Below, one piece after another: positions 40,757 through 48,491 of a DNA stretch of 64,000 nucleotides (positions within the stretch are counted from its first letter, which is position 1; every line of letters begins with the position of its first letter). The notes under the pieces were generated by a model. It saw only the letters and a list, made by a program, of their open reading frames with translations, searched no databases and was not told the origin of the DNA. Source of the stretch: Streptomyces sp. NBC_01716. Lineage in GTDB: Bacteria; Actinomycetota; Actinomycetes; Streptomycetales; Streptomycetaceae. Both the position numbers and the translations under genes were made by a program. The stretch covers positions 186,001 to 250,000 of the forward strand of contig NZ_CP109181.1 in NCBI RefSeq assembly GCF_036248275.1, in the 5' to 3' direction.

Positions 40757-41836
40757 TCAGCTGAAGCAGTTCGCCGGGCGGGCGTTCGCGGGGTCGAGGG
40801 CTCCCAGCACCATCCGGTACACCACGTCGCTGTAGGCGATCCCCAGATGCGCGCTCATGTCGACCGCGCACGCGTCCTGGAGGTCGAGGTTCTCCACCGG
40901 GGCGTCGGGGCCCGCCGCGAGGTACTGCTGGCGGTAGGGGGTGACCACTTCGTCGGTGCGTGTGACGACGGTCGTGTAGCGCACGCCGGGCATGGTGTCG
41001 CCTCCGGCATCGAGCCGTGCGTTGACGTCCGAGCCGATCGTCTGGTCCTTCGCCGCCTGTCCGGCCATCTGCGCCGTGGTGTCGAGCACCCGCAGCGACC
41101 TGGCGAGGGTCGCCATGCCGGAGGCCGTCGTCCCGTGGTTGCTCGGCGCGATGCCCACCAGCCGGTGGGTCTTCGCCGCACCGCCCTCGAACTTGAGGTA
41201 CCAGCGCGGCAGCAGCCCGCCGCCCTGGGAGTGTCCGACCAGGTCGGCCTTCTCCGCCCCGGTGGCGTCCAGGACCTTGTCGACGAAGGTGGCCACCTCC
41301 TTGGCGGACTCGGGGACATGGCCTCTCGCCTTGAACACATCGCCTTCGGGCGCGCCGTAGTTGAGGGCGTAGACGCAGTAGCCGGCCTTCTTCAGTACGG
41401 GCGAGAGTCCCGACCAGTTGGCGTAGGCGTTCGCCCAGGTGCCGTGGATCAGTACGACGGGACGCGGGTGGGCGGCGCTCGGCCGGCAGGTCCAGTCGTT
41501 GGCGCCGGACGGCGACATCTCGGGAGCCGCCTGCGACCGGGTGAACGCCGCGGAGAACTCCGCCAGGCCGGTGTTGGGGGCGACCGCCGAGGCGCGGGCG
41601 GAGCCGGAGGGGAAGGAACCGGACGGAATGGAGGGGGAGGGAATGGAGGGGGACGAGGACGAGGGCGTCGCGGCCGCGACGGCGATCAGTGTGGATCCGA
41701 CCAGTGCGGCGGCGGCATGTCCGAGCTTCAACAGGGCTCCCGTGCGTGAGGCCTCCGCTCGGTCCCGTACCTGGTCCCGGCCGCGTAGCTCCGGGACACG
41801 GGGCGGAGGAGGGCGTCTTTCGATGACGCCCGCCAT
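40757..41836 (-). CDS. Secreted alpha/beta-hydrolase (lipase/esterase)
   Basis: A secreted lipase with the alpha/beta-hydrolase core: PVVLIHGTWANAYANW (oxyanion region), the nucleophile Ser in LVGHSQGGGLLPRW, and a catalytic Asp/His region in LQDACAVDMSAHLGIAYSD. The signal peptide is LKLGHAAAALVGSTLIAVAAA followed by a Ser/Pro linker with repeats of PSIPSPSIPSGS type. I report ATG 41836, but a TTG at 41731 with GGGAG five bases upstream gives a shorter, cleaner signal peptide and may be the true start. Disulfide cysteines (DWTC, YCVY, DACA, ANCF) support export. It probably hydrolyses triacylglycerol or esters. Confidence 0.87.
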   Translation of the reverse strand: MAGVIERRPPPPRVPELRGRDQVRDRAEASRTGALLKLGHAAAALVGSTLIAVAAATPSSSSPSIPSPSIPSGSFPSGSARASAVAPNTGLAEFSAAFTRSQAAPEMSPSGANDWTCRPSAAHPRPVVLIHGTWANAYANWSGLSPVLKKAGYCVYALNYGAPEGDVFKARGHVPESAKEVATFVDKVLDATGAEKADLVGHSQGGGLLPRWYLKFEGGAAKTHRLVGIAPSNHGTTASGMATLARSLRVLDTTAQMAGQAAKDQTIGSDVNARLDAGGDTMPGVRYTTVVTRTDEVVTPYRQQYLAAGPDAPVENLDLQDACAVDMSAHLGIAYSDVVYRMVLGALDPANARPANCFS

Positions 41837-41917
41837 CCGATCCCATGGGGATTCCCCCGGGCGGGATTGCCCCATCGGTGGGCGCGGAGCGCGCCGTCAG
41901 GTACGGGTGGGCCGTGC

Positions 41918-43279
41918 TCAGGAGCGGGCGGCGAAGGGCGGGTGCGTTCCGTTGAGGTAGTGGTCGCCGATGTCGCGCAGCCGGTGGACGGATGAGCTCT
42001 GCGCGGTCAGCGCACGGGCGTTGCGCCAGAATCTGTCGAGCGCCGGGCCACCGTCGAAGGACGTCGCCGCTTCGGTGAGTTCGAGGATGCGGGTGGTGAT
42101 GTCGACGGCGGACCTGCCGGTGACGGCCTCGGCCGCGGCGACGAGGACGGCGATCTCGGCGCGTTCGTCCATGCCGATGTCCCGCCCGGTGCGCAGCCCT
42201 TGCTCCAGGGCGTCCGTCGCGCGATCCACGACGGCGGCTGCGGTGTGGGCCGCGGTCGCCAACTCCCCGTACGCGAGCAGGAGATACGGGTCCCCGCTCG
42301 GACGTACGGCATATGTGGCGGCATCAGGCGCCTCGGAGCGCGGCGCGCGCCGTACGGCCCGGCTGACGTCACGGGCCTCGGCGAGAGCGCCCTCCGCGAT
42401 GCCGAGCGCCACATGGCTGAGGACGAGCCGCAGCGCGAGCGGCGCGAGCGCGGTGTACGCGGAGACGGCGTGTTCGTCGCGTGGCATCGCGCCGAGGATA
42501 TGGCCGGCTTCCACGGGCACGTTGTCGAAGTCGACGCTGCCCGCGCCGGTGAGCCGCTGGCCGAGGCGGTCGTTGTCCGTGCCGGCGAGTACGCCGGGGT
42601 GGGCGGGGTTCACGAGTGCGATCAGCAGCTCGCCCGTGCGCGTGGACATCGCGCCGACGACGAGGCGGTCGGCGACGGTGACACCGGCGGCGAAGGTCCT
42701 GCTTCCGTTGAGCAGATGGCCCGACGCACTGGGCGAGAGGGTGAGTCCGGGGCCGGTCTCCGGGTCGGGGAGGTCGGTGCCGCCGCCGAGGAGCCAGCCG
42801 TGGGCGACGGCGGGCGGCTCGTGTCCGGCTGCCAGGTCTCCCCCGGTCGTACCGAAGAAGCGGCTGCTCCACGAGAGCACGTAGTGCCGCGCGATGAGCT
42901 CGCCGATGGAGCCGTCGGCCGCCGCGATCTCGCGGATCACGGCGGCGGCGGTGCGCCAGTCGGCGCCGCCGTGACCGCCGCCCACGTGGCCGCCCGGGTC
43001 GTCCGGATCGGGAGAGGGCCCGGAGGCGGGGCCGGTCAGGTTCCGGCCGGGAAGGACGGGTGGTGTCAGGAGCGCGGGCAGACCGGCTTCGCGCAGCCGT
43101 GCCACCTCGTCGTACGGCGGCTTGCCCGCCCGGTCGCGGGCGATCGCGTCGGCGGCGAGATCGTCGGCCACCTCCCGTGTGACGCGCGGCCACATGGCCT
43201 CGTCGGGCACGGTGGACTTGTGCGGGGCGGCGGTGCGAACCACGGGTTTCGTCGGCACGGTGCCGGCCACCTCCAACAT
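41918..43279 (-). CDS. Acyl-CoA-dehydrogenase-fold flavin monooxygenase (SfnB/DszC type)
   Basis: A 453-residue protein from ATG 43279. It has the acyl-CoA dehydrogenase fold: an all-helical N-domain (VADDLAADAIARDRAGKPPYDEVARLREAGLPALLTPP), ADGSIGELIARHYVLSW, the central beta domain GWLLGGGTDLPDPETGPGLTLSPSASGHLLNGSRTFAAG, and C-terminal helices. Members of this group (SfnB, DszC, TdsC) are flavin-dependent monooxygenases that attack sulfones or sulfonates with reduced FMN. It is the last gene of the sulfur operon, behind its own Rrf2 operator. The exact substrate is not visible. Confidence 0.83.
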   Translation of the reverse strand: MLEVAGTVPTKPVVRTAAPHKSTVPDEAMWPRVTREVADDLAADAIARDRAGKPPYDEVARLREAGLPALLTPPVLPGRNLTGPASGPSPDPDDPGGHVGGGHGGADWRTAAAVIREIAAADGSIGELIARHYVLSWSSRFFGTTGGDLAAGHEPPAVAHGWLLGGGTDLPDPETGPGLTLSPSASGHLLNGSRTFAAGVTVADRLVVGAMSTRTGELLIALVNPAHPGVLAGTDNDRLGQRLTGAGSVDFDNVPVEAGHILGAMPRDEHAVSAYTALAPLALRLVLSHVALGIAEGALAEARDVSRAVRRAPRSEAPDAATYAVRPSGDPYLLLAYGELATAAHTAAAVVDRATDALEQGLRTGRDIGMDERAEIAVLVAAAEAVTGRSAVDITTRILELTEAATSFDGGPALDRFWRNARALTAQSSSVHRLRDIGDHYLNGTHPPFAARS

Positions 43280-43287
43280 CCCTAGTT

Positions 43288-43308
43288 TTCCCACTGGATT
43301 AGTAGGAA
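43288..43308. promoter_or_regulatory. Rrf2/CymR-like operator in the sulfur operon
   Basis: TTCCCACT (43288-43295) faces AGTAGGAA (43301-43308) across GGATT, a dyad with one mismatch, reading TTCCTACTAATCCAGTGGGAA on the minus strand in two overlapping halves. It lies 9-29 bases before the SfnB/DszC-like start. It resembles sites of cysteine-metabolism Rrf2 regulators. Confidence 0.6.
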
Positions 43309-43400
43309 TACTGGCACGGACTCATCGCTCCCCCAAGTGCGCGTTCATATGGTGGACTCGCGTCCCGGTCCGCGAAACCAACCGTCGGCCGGGACCTCGC

Positions 43401-43859
43401 TCACGGGTTGGTCCAGGCCTCCGGATCCGCCGCGAGCGCGGACACACCCTCCGGCAGCCCGGCCGAGGCCACGTCCGCCAGGGTCACCACGTCCAGGATC
43501 TGGCGGACGTTGGCCCTGAGGGCGATCCACAGCGGCAGCAGGGACTCGGCGGGGCCGGTGTACGAGAGCTCGGGCGGCCGGACCCCGCGTACCGAGACGA
43601 GAGGCCCGTCCACCGCCCGGATGACATCGGCGACGCTGATGGAGTCCGCACCCTTGGCCAGCCGATAACCGCCGTTGCCGCCCCGCCGGCTCACCACCAG
43701 CCCGCCCCGGCGCATGTCGTTGAGGATGCCTTCGAGGAACTTGTGCGGGATGTCCTGGGCGGCGGCGATCGCCTCCGCCTTGAGCGGGACCTCGTCGCCG
43801 GACATGGCGAGCTCCAGCGCGGCACGTACCGCATAGTCCGCTCTGGCTGAAATGCGCAT
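43401..43859 (-). CDS. Rrf2-family regulator without cluster cysteines (CymR-like)
   Basis: A 152-residue Rrf2 protein: MRISARADYAVRAALELAMSGDEVPLKAEAIAAAQDIPHKFLEGILNDMRRGGLVVSRRGGNGGYRLAKGADSISVADVIRAVDGPL. It contains no cysteine at all, so it cannot carry an Fe-S cluster; this is the state of CymR, the regulator of cysteine metabolism. It lies between the FMN monooxygenase and the SfnB/DszC-like gene in a sulfur-acquisition operon, and a fitting dyad lies just downstream of it, before the next gene. It probably represses the operon when cysteine is plentiful. Confidence 0.88.
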   Translation of the reverse strand: MRISARADYAVRAALELAMSGDEVPLKAEAIAAAQDIPHKFLEGILNDMRRGGLVVSRRGGNGGYRLAKGADSISVADVIRAVDGPLVSVRGVRPPELSYTGPAESLLPLWIALRANVRQILDVVTLADVASAGLPEGVSALAADPEAWTNP

Positions 43860-43930
43860 GCGCGCAGTATCGCGTACGGCTCTGCCCCCGCTCCGGGTCC
43901 CGCCTGCCCTTTCTCTCGGACACCTCGCCG

Positions 43931-45289
43931 TCAGCCCGTGCCGGCGGAGCTCCCCACCGTGTCGAACAGCCGGTTGACGGGGCGCGGCAGCCCGTAGTGC
44001 TCGCGCAGCGTGGTGCCCGTGTACTCCGTACGGAAGAGGCCGCGCTCCTGGAGGATCGGCACGACCTGGTCGACGAAGGCCTCAAGGCCCGACGGGAGCA
44101 GCGCGGGCATGATGTTGAAGCCGTCCGCGGCGCCGCTGTCGTACCAGTGCTCGATGGTGTCGGCGACCTGTTCGGCGGTGCCCGCGAAGGTGCGGTGTCC
44201 GCGGCCCCCGCCGAGCCTGCCGATGAGCTGACGTACCGTCAGGCGCTCGCGTCTGCCCAGCTCCACGACCAGCGTGAAGCGGCTCTTGGCCCCTTCGATC
44301 TCGTCCTCGGTGGGAATGCCGTCGGGCAGTTCCTCGTCGAGCACCAGCCGCTCGTCGGGGACGCCGAGGAGGCGGGCCAGCTGCCGGCGGGCGTACTCGG
44401 GGACGATGTGCCGGTCCAGCTCGGCGTCCAGTTCCCGCGCGTCGGCCTCCGTGTCGCCGATCACCGGCACGATCCCCGGCAGGATCTTGATGCCGTCCGG
44501 GTCACGCCCGAAGGCCACCGCGCGCTGCTTGACGTCCTTGTGGAAGGCGACGCCCTCCTCCAGGGTCTGCTGGGCGGTGAACACCGCCTCCGCGTAGCGC
44601 GCCGCGAAGTCCTTGCCGTCCTCGCTGGATCCGGCCTGGACGAGAAGGGGGTATCCCTGCGGGGAGCGCCGTACGTTGAGCGGTCCTTCGACCCGGAAGT
44701 GGGGTCCGCGGTGCTCGATCGGCCGGACGCGTTCGGCGAGGGCGTGGACGCCGCGCTCCTTGTCGGCCACCACCGCGTCGTCGGCCCAGCTGTCCCACAA
44801 CTTCGTGGCCACTTCGAGGAATTCGGCCGCCCGGAGGTAGCGCTCGTGGTGGGGCGGGGTGTCGTCCAGACCGAAGTTGCGGGCGGCGTCGGCGCCTGCC
44901 GTGGTGACGATGTTCCAGCCGGCCCGGCCGCCCGAGACATGGTCGACGGAGGCGAACCTGCGGGCCAGGTTGTACGGCTCGTTGTAGCTGGTGGACGCGG
45001 TGGCGATGAGGCCGATCCTGGTGGTGACACCGGCGAGGGCGGTCAGCAGGACGGTGGGTTCCAGGATGCTGGAGGGCCGGCGCCCCGGGTCGCCGTGCAG
45101 GACGGGCCCGTCCGCGAGGAACAGGGAGTCGAGTCTGCCGCGCTCCGCGATGCGGGCCAGATTCTTGTAGTGCTCGACGTCCGTGCCGTCGCTGGGACTC
45201 CGCGGCAGGCGCCAGGCTGCCTCGTGGTGGCCGGCGGTCATCAGGAAGGCGTTGAGGTGCAAGGGCTTACGGTCCGGGTCGCGTGACAT
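43931..45289 (-). CDS. LLM-class FMN-dependent monooxygenase (NtaA/SnaA/DszA type)
   Basis: A 452-residue luciferase-like monooxygenase: LHLNAFLMTAGHHEAAWRLPRSPSDGTDVEHYKNLARIAERGRLDSLFLADGP, then LEPTVLLTALAGVTTRIGLIATASTSYNEPYNLARRFASVDHVSGGRAGWNIVTT (FMN site), and the C-terminal QVVPILQERGLFRTEYTGTTLREHYGLPRP. This NtaA/SnaA/DszA subgroup oxidises nitrilotriacetate, pristinamycin precursors or dibenzothiophene sulfone with reduced FMN from a separate reductase. The reductase gene lies directly upstream (51 bases). Neighbours point to a sulfur-containing substrate. Confidence 0.88.
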   Translation of the reverse strand: MSRDPDRKPLHLNAFLMTAGHHEAAWRLPRSPSDGTDVEHYKNLARIAERGRLDSLFLADGPVLHGDPGRRPSSILEPTVLLTALAGVTTRIGLIATASTSYNEPYNLARRFASVDHVSGGRAGWNIVTTAGADAARNFGLDDTPPHHERYLRAAEFLEVATKLWDSWADDAVVADKERGVHALAERVRPIEHRGPHFRVEGPLNVRRSPQGYPLLVQAGSSEDGKDFAARYAEAVFTAQQTLEEGVAFHKDVKQRAVAFGRDPDGIKILPGIVPVIGDTEADARELDAELDRHIVPEYARRQLARLLGVPDERLVLDEELPDGIPTEDEIEGAKSRFTLVVELGRRERLTVRQLIGRLGGGRGHRTFAGTAEQVADTIEHWYDSGAADGFNIMPALLPSGLEAFVDQVVPILQERGLFRTEYTGTTLREHYGLPRPVNRLFDTVGSSAGTG

Positions 45290-45340
45290 GGGTCTTCTTC
45301 TCCTGGGGGTTACGGCCGGAGGGACGGCTGCCGGTACGGC

Positions 45341-45844
45341 TCAGAGCGCGAGATAGCGGCCGTCGTGGAAGAGCAACGGGCGCCGGCTCTCGTCGTGTTG
45401 GGCCTCCTCGACCCGGCCCACGACGATCCGGTGGTCGCCGGCGGGGACGAGCTGCTGGATGCTCAGCCGCAGCCAGCCGGCCGTGTCGTCGAGTACGGGG
45501 TCACCCTCCGGCAGCCGGTGCCAGGCGGTCGGCGCGGCGAACCTGTCGGCACCGCTGGTCGCGAACGTCCTTGCCAGCGGCTCCTGTTCGGCGCCGATGA
45601 AGTTGACGACAGCCGATGACGCGCGCTCGATCGTCGGCCAGGACGATCCCGAGAGGGCGATACCGAACGACACGAGCGGCGGGGCGATGGACAGGGACGT
45701 GAGCGAGGTGGCGGTAAATCCAACCGGACCGTGGCCGGCGTCAGCGGTGATGACGACGACGCCCGCCGGATATCGGCGGAATGCTTTCTTGAAGCGCTCC
45801 GGGGCAATGCCCGCCGTGAGATTCGACGACACGATGAGAGTCAA
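45341..45844 (-). CDS. Flavin reductase (HpaC/DIM6 type)
   Basis: A 167-residue flavin reductase. The start is taken at TTG 45844, with GGGGGAG three bases upstream; GTG 45832 is an alternative. Core: AFRRYPAGVVVITADAGHGPVGFTATSLTSLSIAPPLVSFGIALSGSSW, NFIGAEQEPLARTFATSGADRF, AGDHRIVVGRVEEAQHD and PLLFHDGRYLAL, the standard flavin reductase-like split-barrel fold. It uses NAD(P)H to reduce FMN for the monooxygenase downstream and probably also for the SfnB/DszC-like enzyme. It is the first large gene behind the Cys leader peptide. Confidence 0.88.
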   Translation of the reverse strand: MTLIVSSNLTAGIAPERFKKAFRRYPAGVVVITADAGHGPVGFTATSLTSLSIAPPLVSFGIALSGSSWPTIERASSAVVNFIGAEQEPLARTFATSGADRFAAPTAWHRLPEGDPVLDDTAGWLRLSIQQLVPAGDHRIVVGRVEEAQHDESRRPLLFHDGRYLAL

Positions 45845-46005
45845 CGTCTCCCCCAGGAAGAGAAGTGGGATCTGCGGAATTGGGCAGGCGGTGGCCGTGC
45901 GGGTCGTGGCCGGTGTGCGCACACGTGGGACCAGGTGAACCAGGGCGTACCGAGCGGACCGAAGGCTCTCGCCGGTGAATCGAGGGGTGGACCGTGGCGC
46001 GAGGA

Positions 46006-46036
46006 GAATTCAGGCGCGAAGGGAATTCAGGCGCGA
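46006..46036. repeat. Direct repeat overlapping the end of the Cys leader
   Basis: GAATTCAGGCGCGA occurs at 46006-46019 and again at 46023-46036, period 17 bp. The second copy contains the last codons and stop of the leader peptide on the minus strand, so the first copy is probably a duplication of the leader end. Two more GAATTCA/GAATTAA motifs follow at 46084-46090 and 46133-46139. Confidence 0.7.
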
Positions 46037-46083
46037 CAACAGAGGCAGGGCACGTACCGCGGAATCCGCTGCCGAATGGTCAT
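46027..46083 (-). CDS. Cysteine-rich leader peptide of the sulfur operon
   Basis: A minus-strand frame of 18 codons, MTIRQRIPRYVPCLCCRA, followed by TGA. The Cys codons TGC CTC TGT TGT lie close to the end. It lies 182 bases before the flavin reductase start. Short uORFs with clustered Cys codons in front of sulfur genes are known in actinobacteria as cysteine-responsive attenuators: if Cys-tRNA is scarce the ribosome stalls and downstream genes are expressed. I see no clear terminator, so Rho-dependent termination is possible. Confidence 0.6.
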   Translation of the reverse strand: MTIRQRIPRYVPCLCCRA

Positions 46084-46158
46084 GAATTCATTGTCGGCCG
46101 TGTCTTCGGGCCCGGTCAACAATGCAACTCCCTGAATTAACTCGGGCCGCGGGGCGAT

Positions 46159-47385
46159 TCACGACACGGCCGTCAGCGCGGGCCAGGGCCCGAGCGGGTC
46201 CGCGTACAGGGCGCCCAGCGCCACGGCCGCGCCCGCCGTGGACAGCACGCTGCCGGTGAAGCTGCTTGCCACGACGGCCTGTTCGGGGTCGTCGCAGACG
46301 AGGGAGCGTTCCGCCACCTCCGCCCGCAGGTCGGCCAGACAGTGCGGAAGCTGCCCCGTGCCCGGCTCGACCACGACCAGTACCTCGGGGTCGAACATGT
46401 CCAGCAGCAGCGCCACGGCCCGGCCGACGAGCCTGGCCCTGCGGCGGAAGAGCCCGATCGCTCGCGGCTCCCCCGCCAGCGCACGGTCCAGCAGAGCGGG
46501 GAACGACCGTACGGGGTAGCCCTGTTCGGCCGCGAGCCGCACCATGGCTCCTTCGGAGACCTCCGATTCGAGGCTGCCGTCACCACCGACCGGTAGACGC
46601 GCGATGCTTCCCGCACCGTGCCGGGGCCCGAGATGCACTTCTCCGGCGGTGGCGAACGCGGCGTCGACCACCGCGCCGACGAACAGCAGCACTGCGCTCC
46701 CGCGCGTTGACGCCTGGCCGAACAGCTGCTCGGCGCGCGCCAACGCCCGTGCGTGGCTGTCCACATGGACCGGCAGCCCGGTCGCTTCGGCGAGATGGTC
46801 CCGTACGGCCACGTCCCGCCAGCCGAGTTGCGGGTGCCGCATGATCACCCCGGCCCCGGGGTCCACCCGGTGGCCGGTGGCCACACCGAGGGCCAGCGCC
46901 GAACGGCCGTCGGCGTAGGAGGCCATGAGCCGGGGCAGCCGCCCGGCCAGCGAGTCCAGCACCTGCCGCGGGTGCGGCCGGATGTCCGGGTGCGGCTGCC
47001 GGTCCTCGGCGACGACGCGGCCGCGCAGATCCATCAGGGACAGGGTCGAGTTGGTGACGGCGATGTGCGCGCCCGCGACCACGTAGCGGCCGGTGTCGAT
47101 GTCCACGGGCACGTGCGGCCGACCGAGTCCGCGCGGTCCGGTGGTCTCCGGGCTCTCCCGGATCAGTCCGCGCGCGAGCAGTTGGGCGGTGTGCCCCGTG
47201 ACGGACGCGGGCGAAAGACCGGTGAGGCGTGCGACGGTGCTGCGGGCGACCGGGCCGTGGTCGAGGACTGCGTTCAGCACACTCTTCGTGCCCGGCGCGC
47301 GGCGGGGTGGTGCGGTGGCCGGCGGGATGTCCGCGCGGCGTATCGGGGTGGGTGGGCGACGGACGGGCACCGGCGGCTGTCTCAC
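46159..47385 (-). CDS. ROK-family regulator/kinase-like protein
   Basis: A 408-residue ROK protein, start taken at GTG 47385 (GGAAG seven bases upstream); longer in-frame starts exist but have no ribosome site. The N-terminal winged helix is SVLNAVLDHGPVARSTVARLTGLSPASVTGHTAQLLARGLIRESP, so it is a regulator (XylR/NagC style). The ROK core has VVAGAHIAVTNSTLSLMDLRGRVV, SYADGRSALALGVATGHRVDPGAGVI, GLPVHVDSHARALARAEQLFG and a sequence in place of the zinc motif GxxxHLGxRHGAG (EVHLGPRHGAGS) without the CxCGxxGC cysteines. It senses a sugar; the target is not obvious from its neighbours. Confidence 0.88.
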   Translation of the reverse strand: MRQPPVPVRRPPTPIRRADIPPATAPPRRAPGTKSVLNAVLDHGPVARSTVARLTGLSPASVTGHTAQLLARGLIRESPETTGPRGLGRPHVPVDIDTGRYVVAGAHIAVTNSTLSLMDLRGRVVAEDRQPHPDIRPHPRQVLDSLAGRLPRLMASYADGRSALALGVATGHRVDPGAGVIMRHPQLGWRDVAVRDHLAEATGLPVHVDSHARALARAEQLFGQASTRGSAVLLFVGAVVDAAFATAGEVHLGPRHGAGSIARLPVGGDGSLESEVSEGAMVRLAAEQGYPVRSFPALLDRALAGEPRAIGLFRRRARLVGRAVALLLDMFDPEVLVVVEPGTGQLPHCLADLRAEVAERSLVCDDPEQAVVASSFTGSVLSTAGAAVALGALYADPLGPWPALTAVS

Positions 47386-47587
47386 GGGTGTCTTCCAGAT
47401 GCTCGAAGGCTGCGGCGGCGGCCCCGGGACGCATTTGGTCGAGGGCCGGCCGGACCGCATGGGCGCTGAGTCGTCAGCCCTGGTGACACGCCGCGGAGCA
47501 CACACGCTTGAGATCGATGTGACCCCGAGTCGTCAGGTGCGCGGATCGCTGCATGTCCGGCAACGTAACCGCAGCGCCCGAACCGGG

Positions 47588-48415
47588 TCAATCCCCGGTC
47601 GTATCGTGGACCGCGGTGACGACCTCGGTGGCCAGCCTTTCCGCGTCGTCCAGCGCGGCGGTGAGCGTGCCCGGGGTCGAGCCGAGCGCGGAGAACAGAG
47701 CCTGTGCCCGTTCGGCGAAGTCGACTGGGGCGACGGCGAGTTGTCCGGCGGCCCGGACCGCTCCCTTCTCGTTGAGCACCCAGCTTCTGTCATGGGCGTG
47801 GAGGGCGTGTACGAGGACTCCGACCGCGCGGAAGAGACAGCCGGCGACATGGAAGGCGTCGCCGCGCGCCGCGCCCTTGCGGGCACCGGCCAGGATGAAC
47901 GGGGCCTCCCAGCGGGCGTTGTCGATGAGCACCCGGCGCAGCGGCTCCGGATAGTGGCGGGTCCGCTCCCGCAGGGTTCGGAGTTCCCCGCCCGGGTCGG
48001 CGAGTACGCGCCCGACGGCCAGTTCACCGGCGTAGGCGTGGGAGTACACCCCCAGGGGATGACCGGCCTGGGCACCGATCTCGAACCGCCCGGCCAGGCA
48101 CTGCTCCCAGATTCGGTGCACACGGTCCAGGTCCCGGTAGATCCAGTCGACACGGTGGCCGTCGACGGTGAGCCAGGCACCGCCGTCCACCCATGGTCCC
48201 CAGCCGCCTGGCTCGGTCACCTCCACCGGCTCACCGGCCAGTTCGGCCGCGAGCAGGCGCAGAGCGGCGGTGTCCAGGGGCCGCCGGTAGTACAGGCCCA
48301 GGTCCAAGTCGGAATCGGGACGGTGCGCTCCTGTCGCCCGGCTGCCGCCCAGGCACACCCCGACGACGCCGCCCACTTCGGCCAGCCGATTCGCGATCTC
48401 CACCATGCGATCCAC
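47588..48415 (-). CDS. Nucleotidyltransferase-domain protein
   Basis: A 275-residue protein with a DNA polymerase beta-type nucleotidyltransferase domain: VVGVCLGGSRATGAHRPDSDLDLGLYYRRPLDTAALRLL (GGSxAxG...DSDxD metal motif), a third acidic residue in the strand VDWIYRDLDRVHRIW, and a helical C-domain (LREL...HYPEPLRRVLIDNARWEAPFILAGARKGAARGD). The type resembles aminoglycoside nucleotidyltransferases and DUF4037-like proteins. It could modify a small molecule or act in a toxin-antitoxin-like setting, but no partner gene is adjacent. Confidence 0.78.
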   Translation of the reverse strand: MDRMVEIANRLAEVGGVVGVCLGGSRATGAHRPDSDLDLGLYYRRPLDTAALRLLAAELAGEPVEVTEPGGWGPWVDGGAWLTVDGHRVDWIYRDLDRVHRIWEQCLAGRFEIGAQAGHPLGVYSHAYAGELAVGRVLADPGGELRTLRERTRHYPEPLRRVLIDNARWEAPFILAGARKGAARGDAFHVAGCLFRAVGVLVHALHAHDRSWVLNEKGAVRAAGQLAVAPVDFAERAQALFSALGSTPGTLTAALDDAERLATEVVTAVHDTTGD

Positions 48416-48491
48416 GCAGGCCAGTGTGCACAGTCGGACGGCTGTCGGCGACCGAGTTCCCCGGAGTTCGTGAGGGTCGGTCGCCGCGCGG

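Noticed and set aside
41731..41875. Longer start for the lipase at 41875
   Set aside because: No ribosome site; the extra residues are an unlikely N-terminal extension before the signal peptide.
46098..46110. GGCCGTGTCTTCG at 46098 as a further copy of the 22308 element end
   Set aside because: Only 13 bases match and no partner repeat is nearby.
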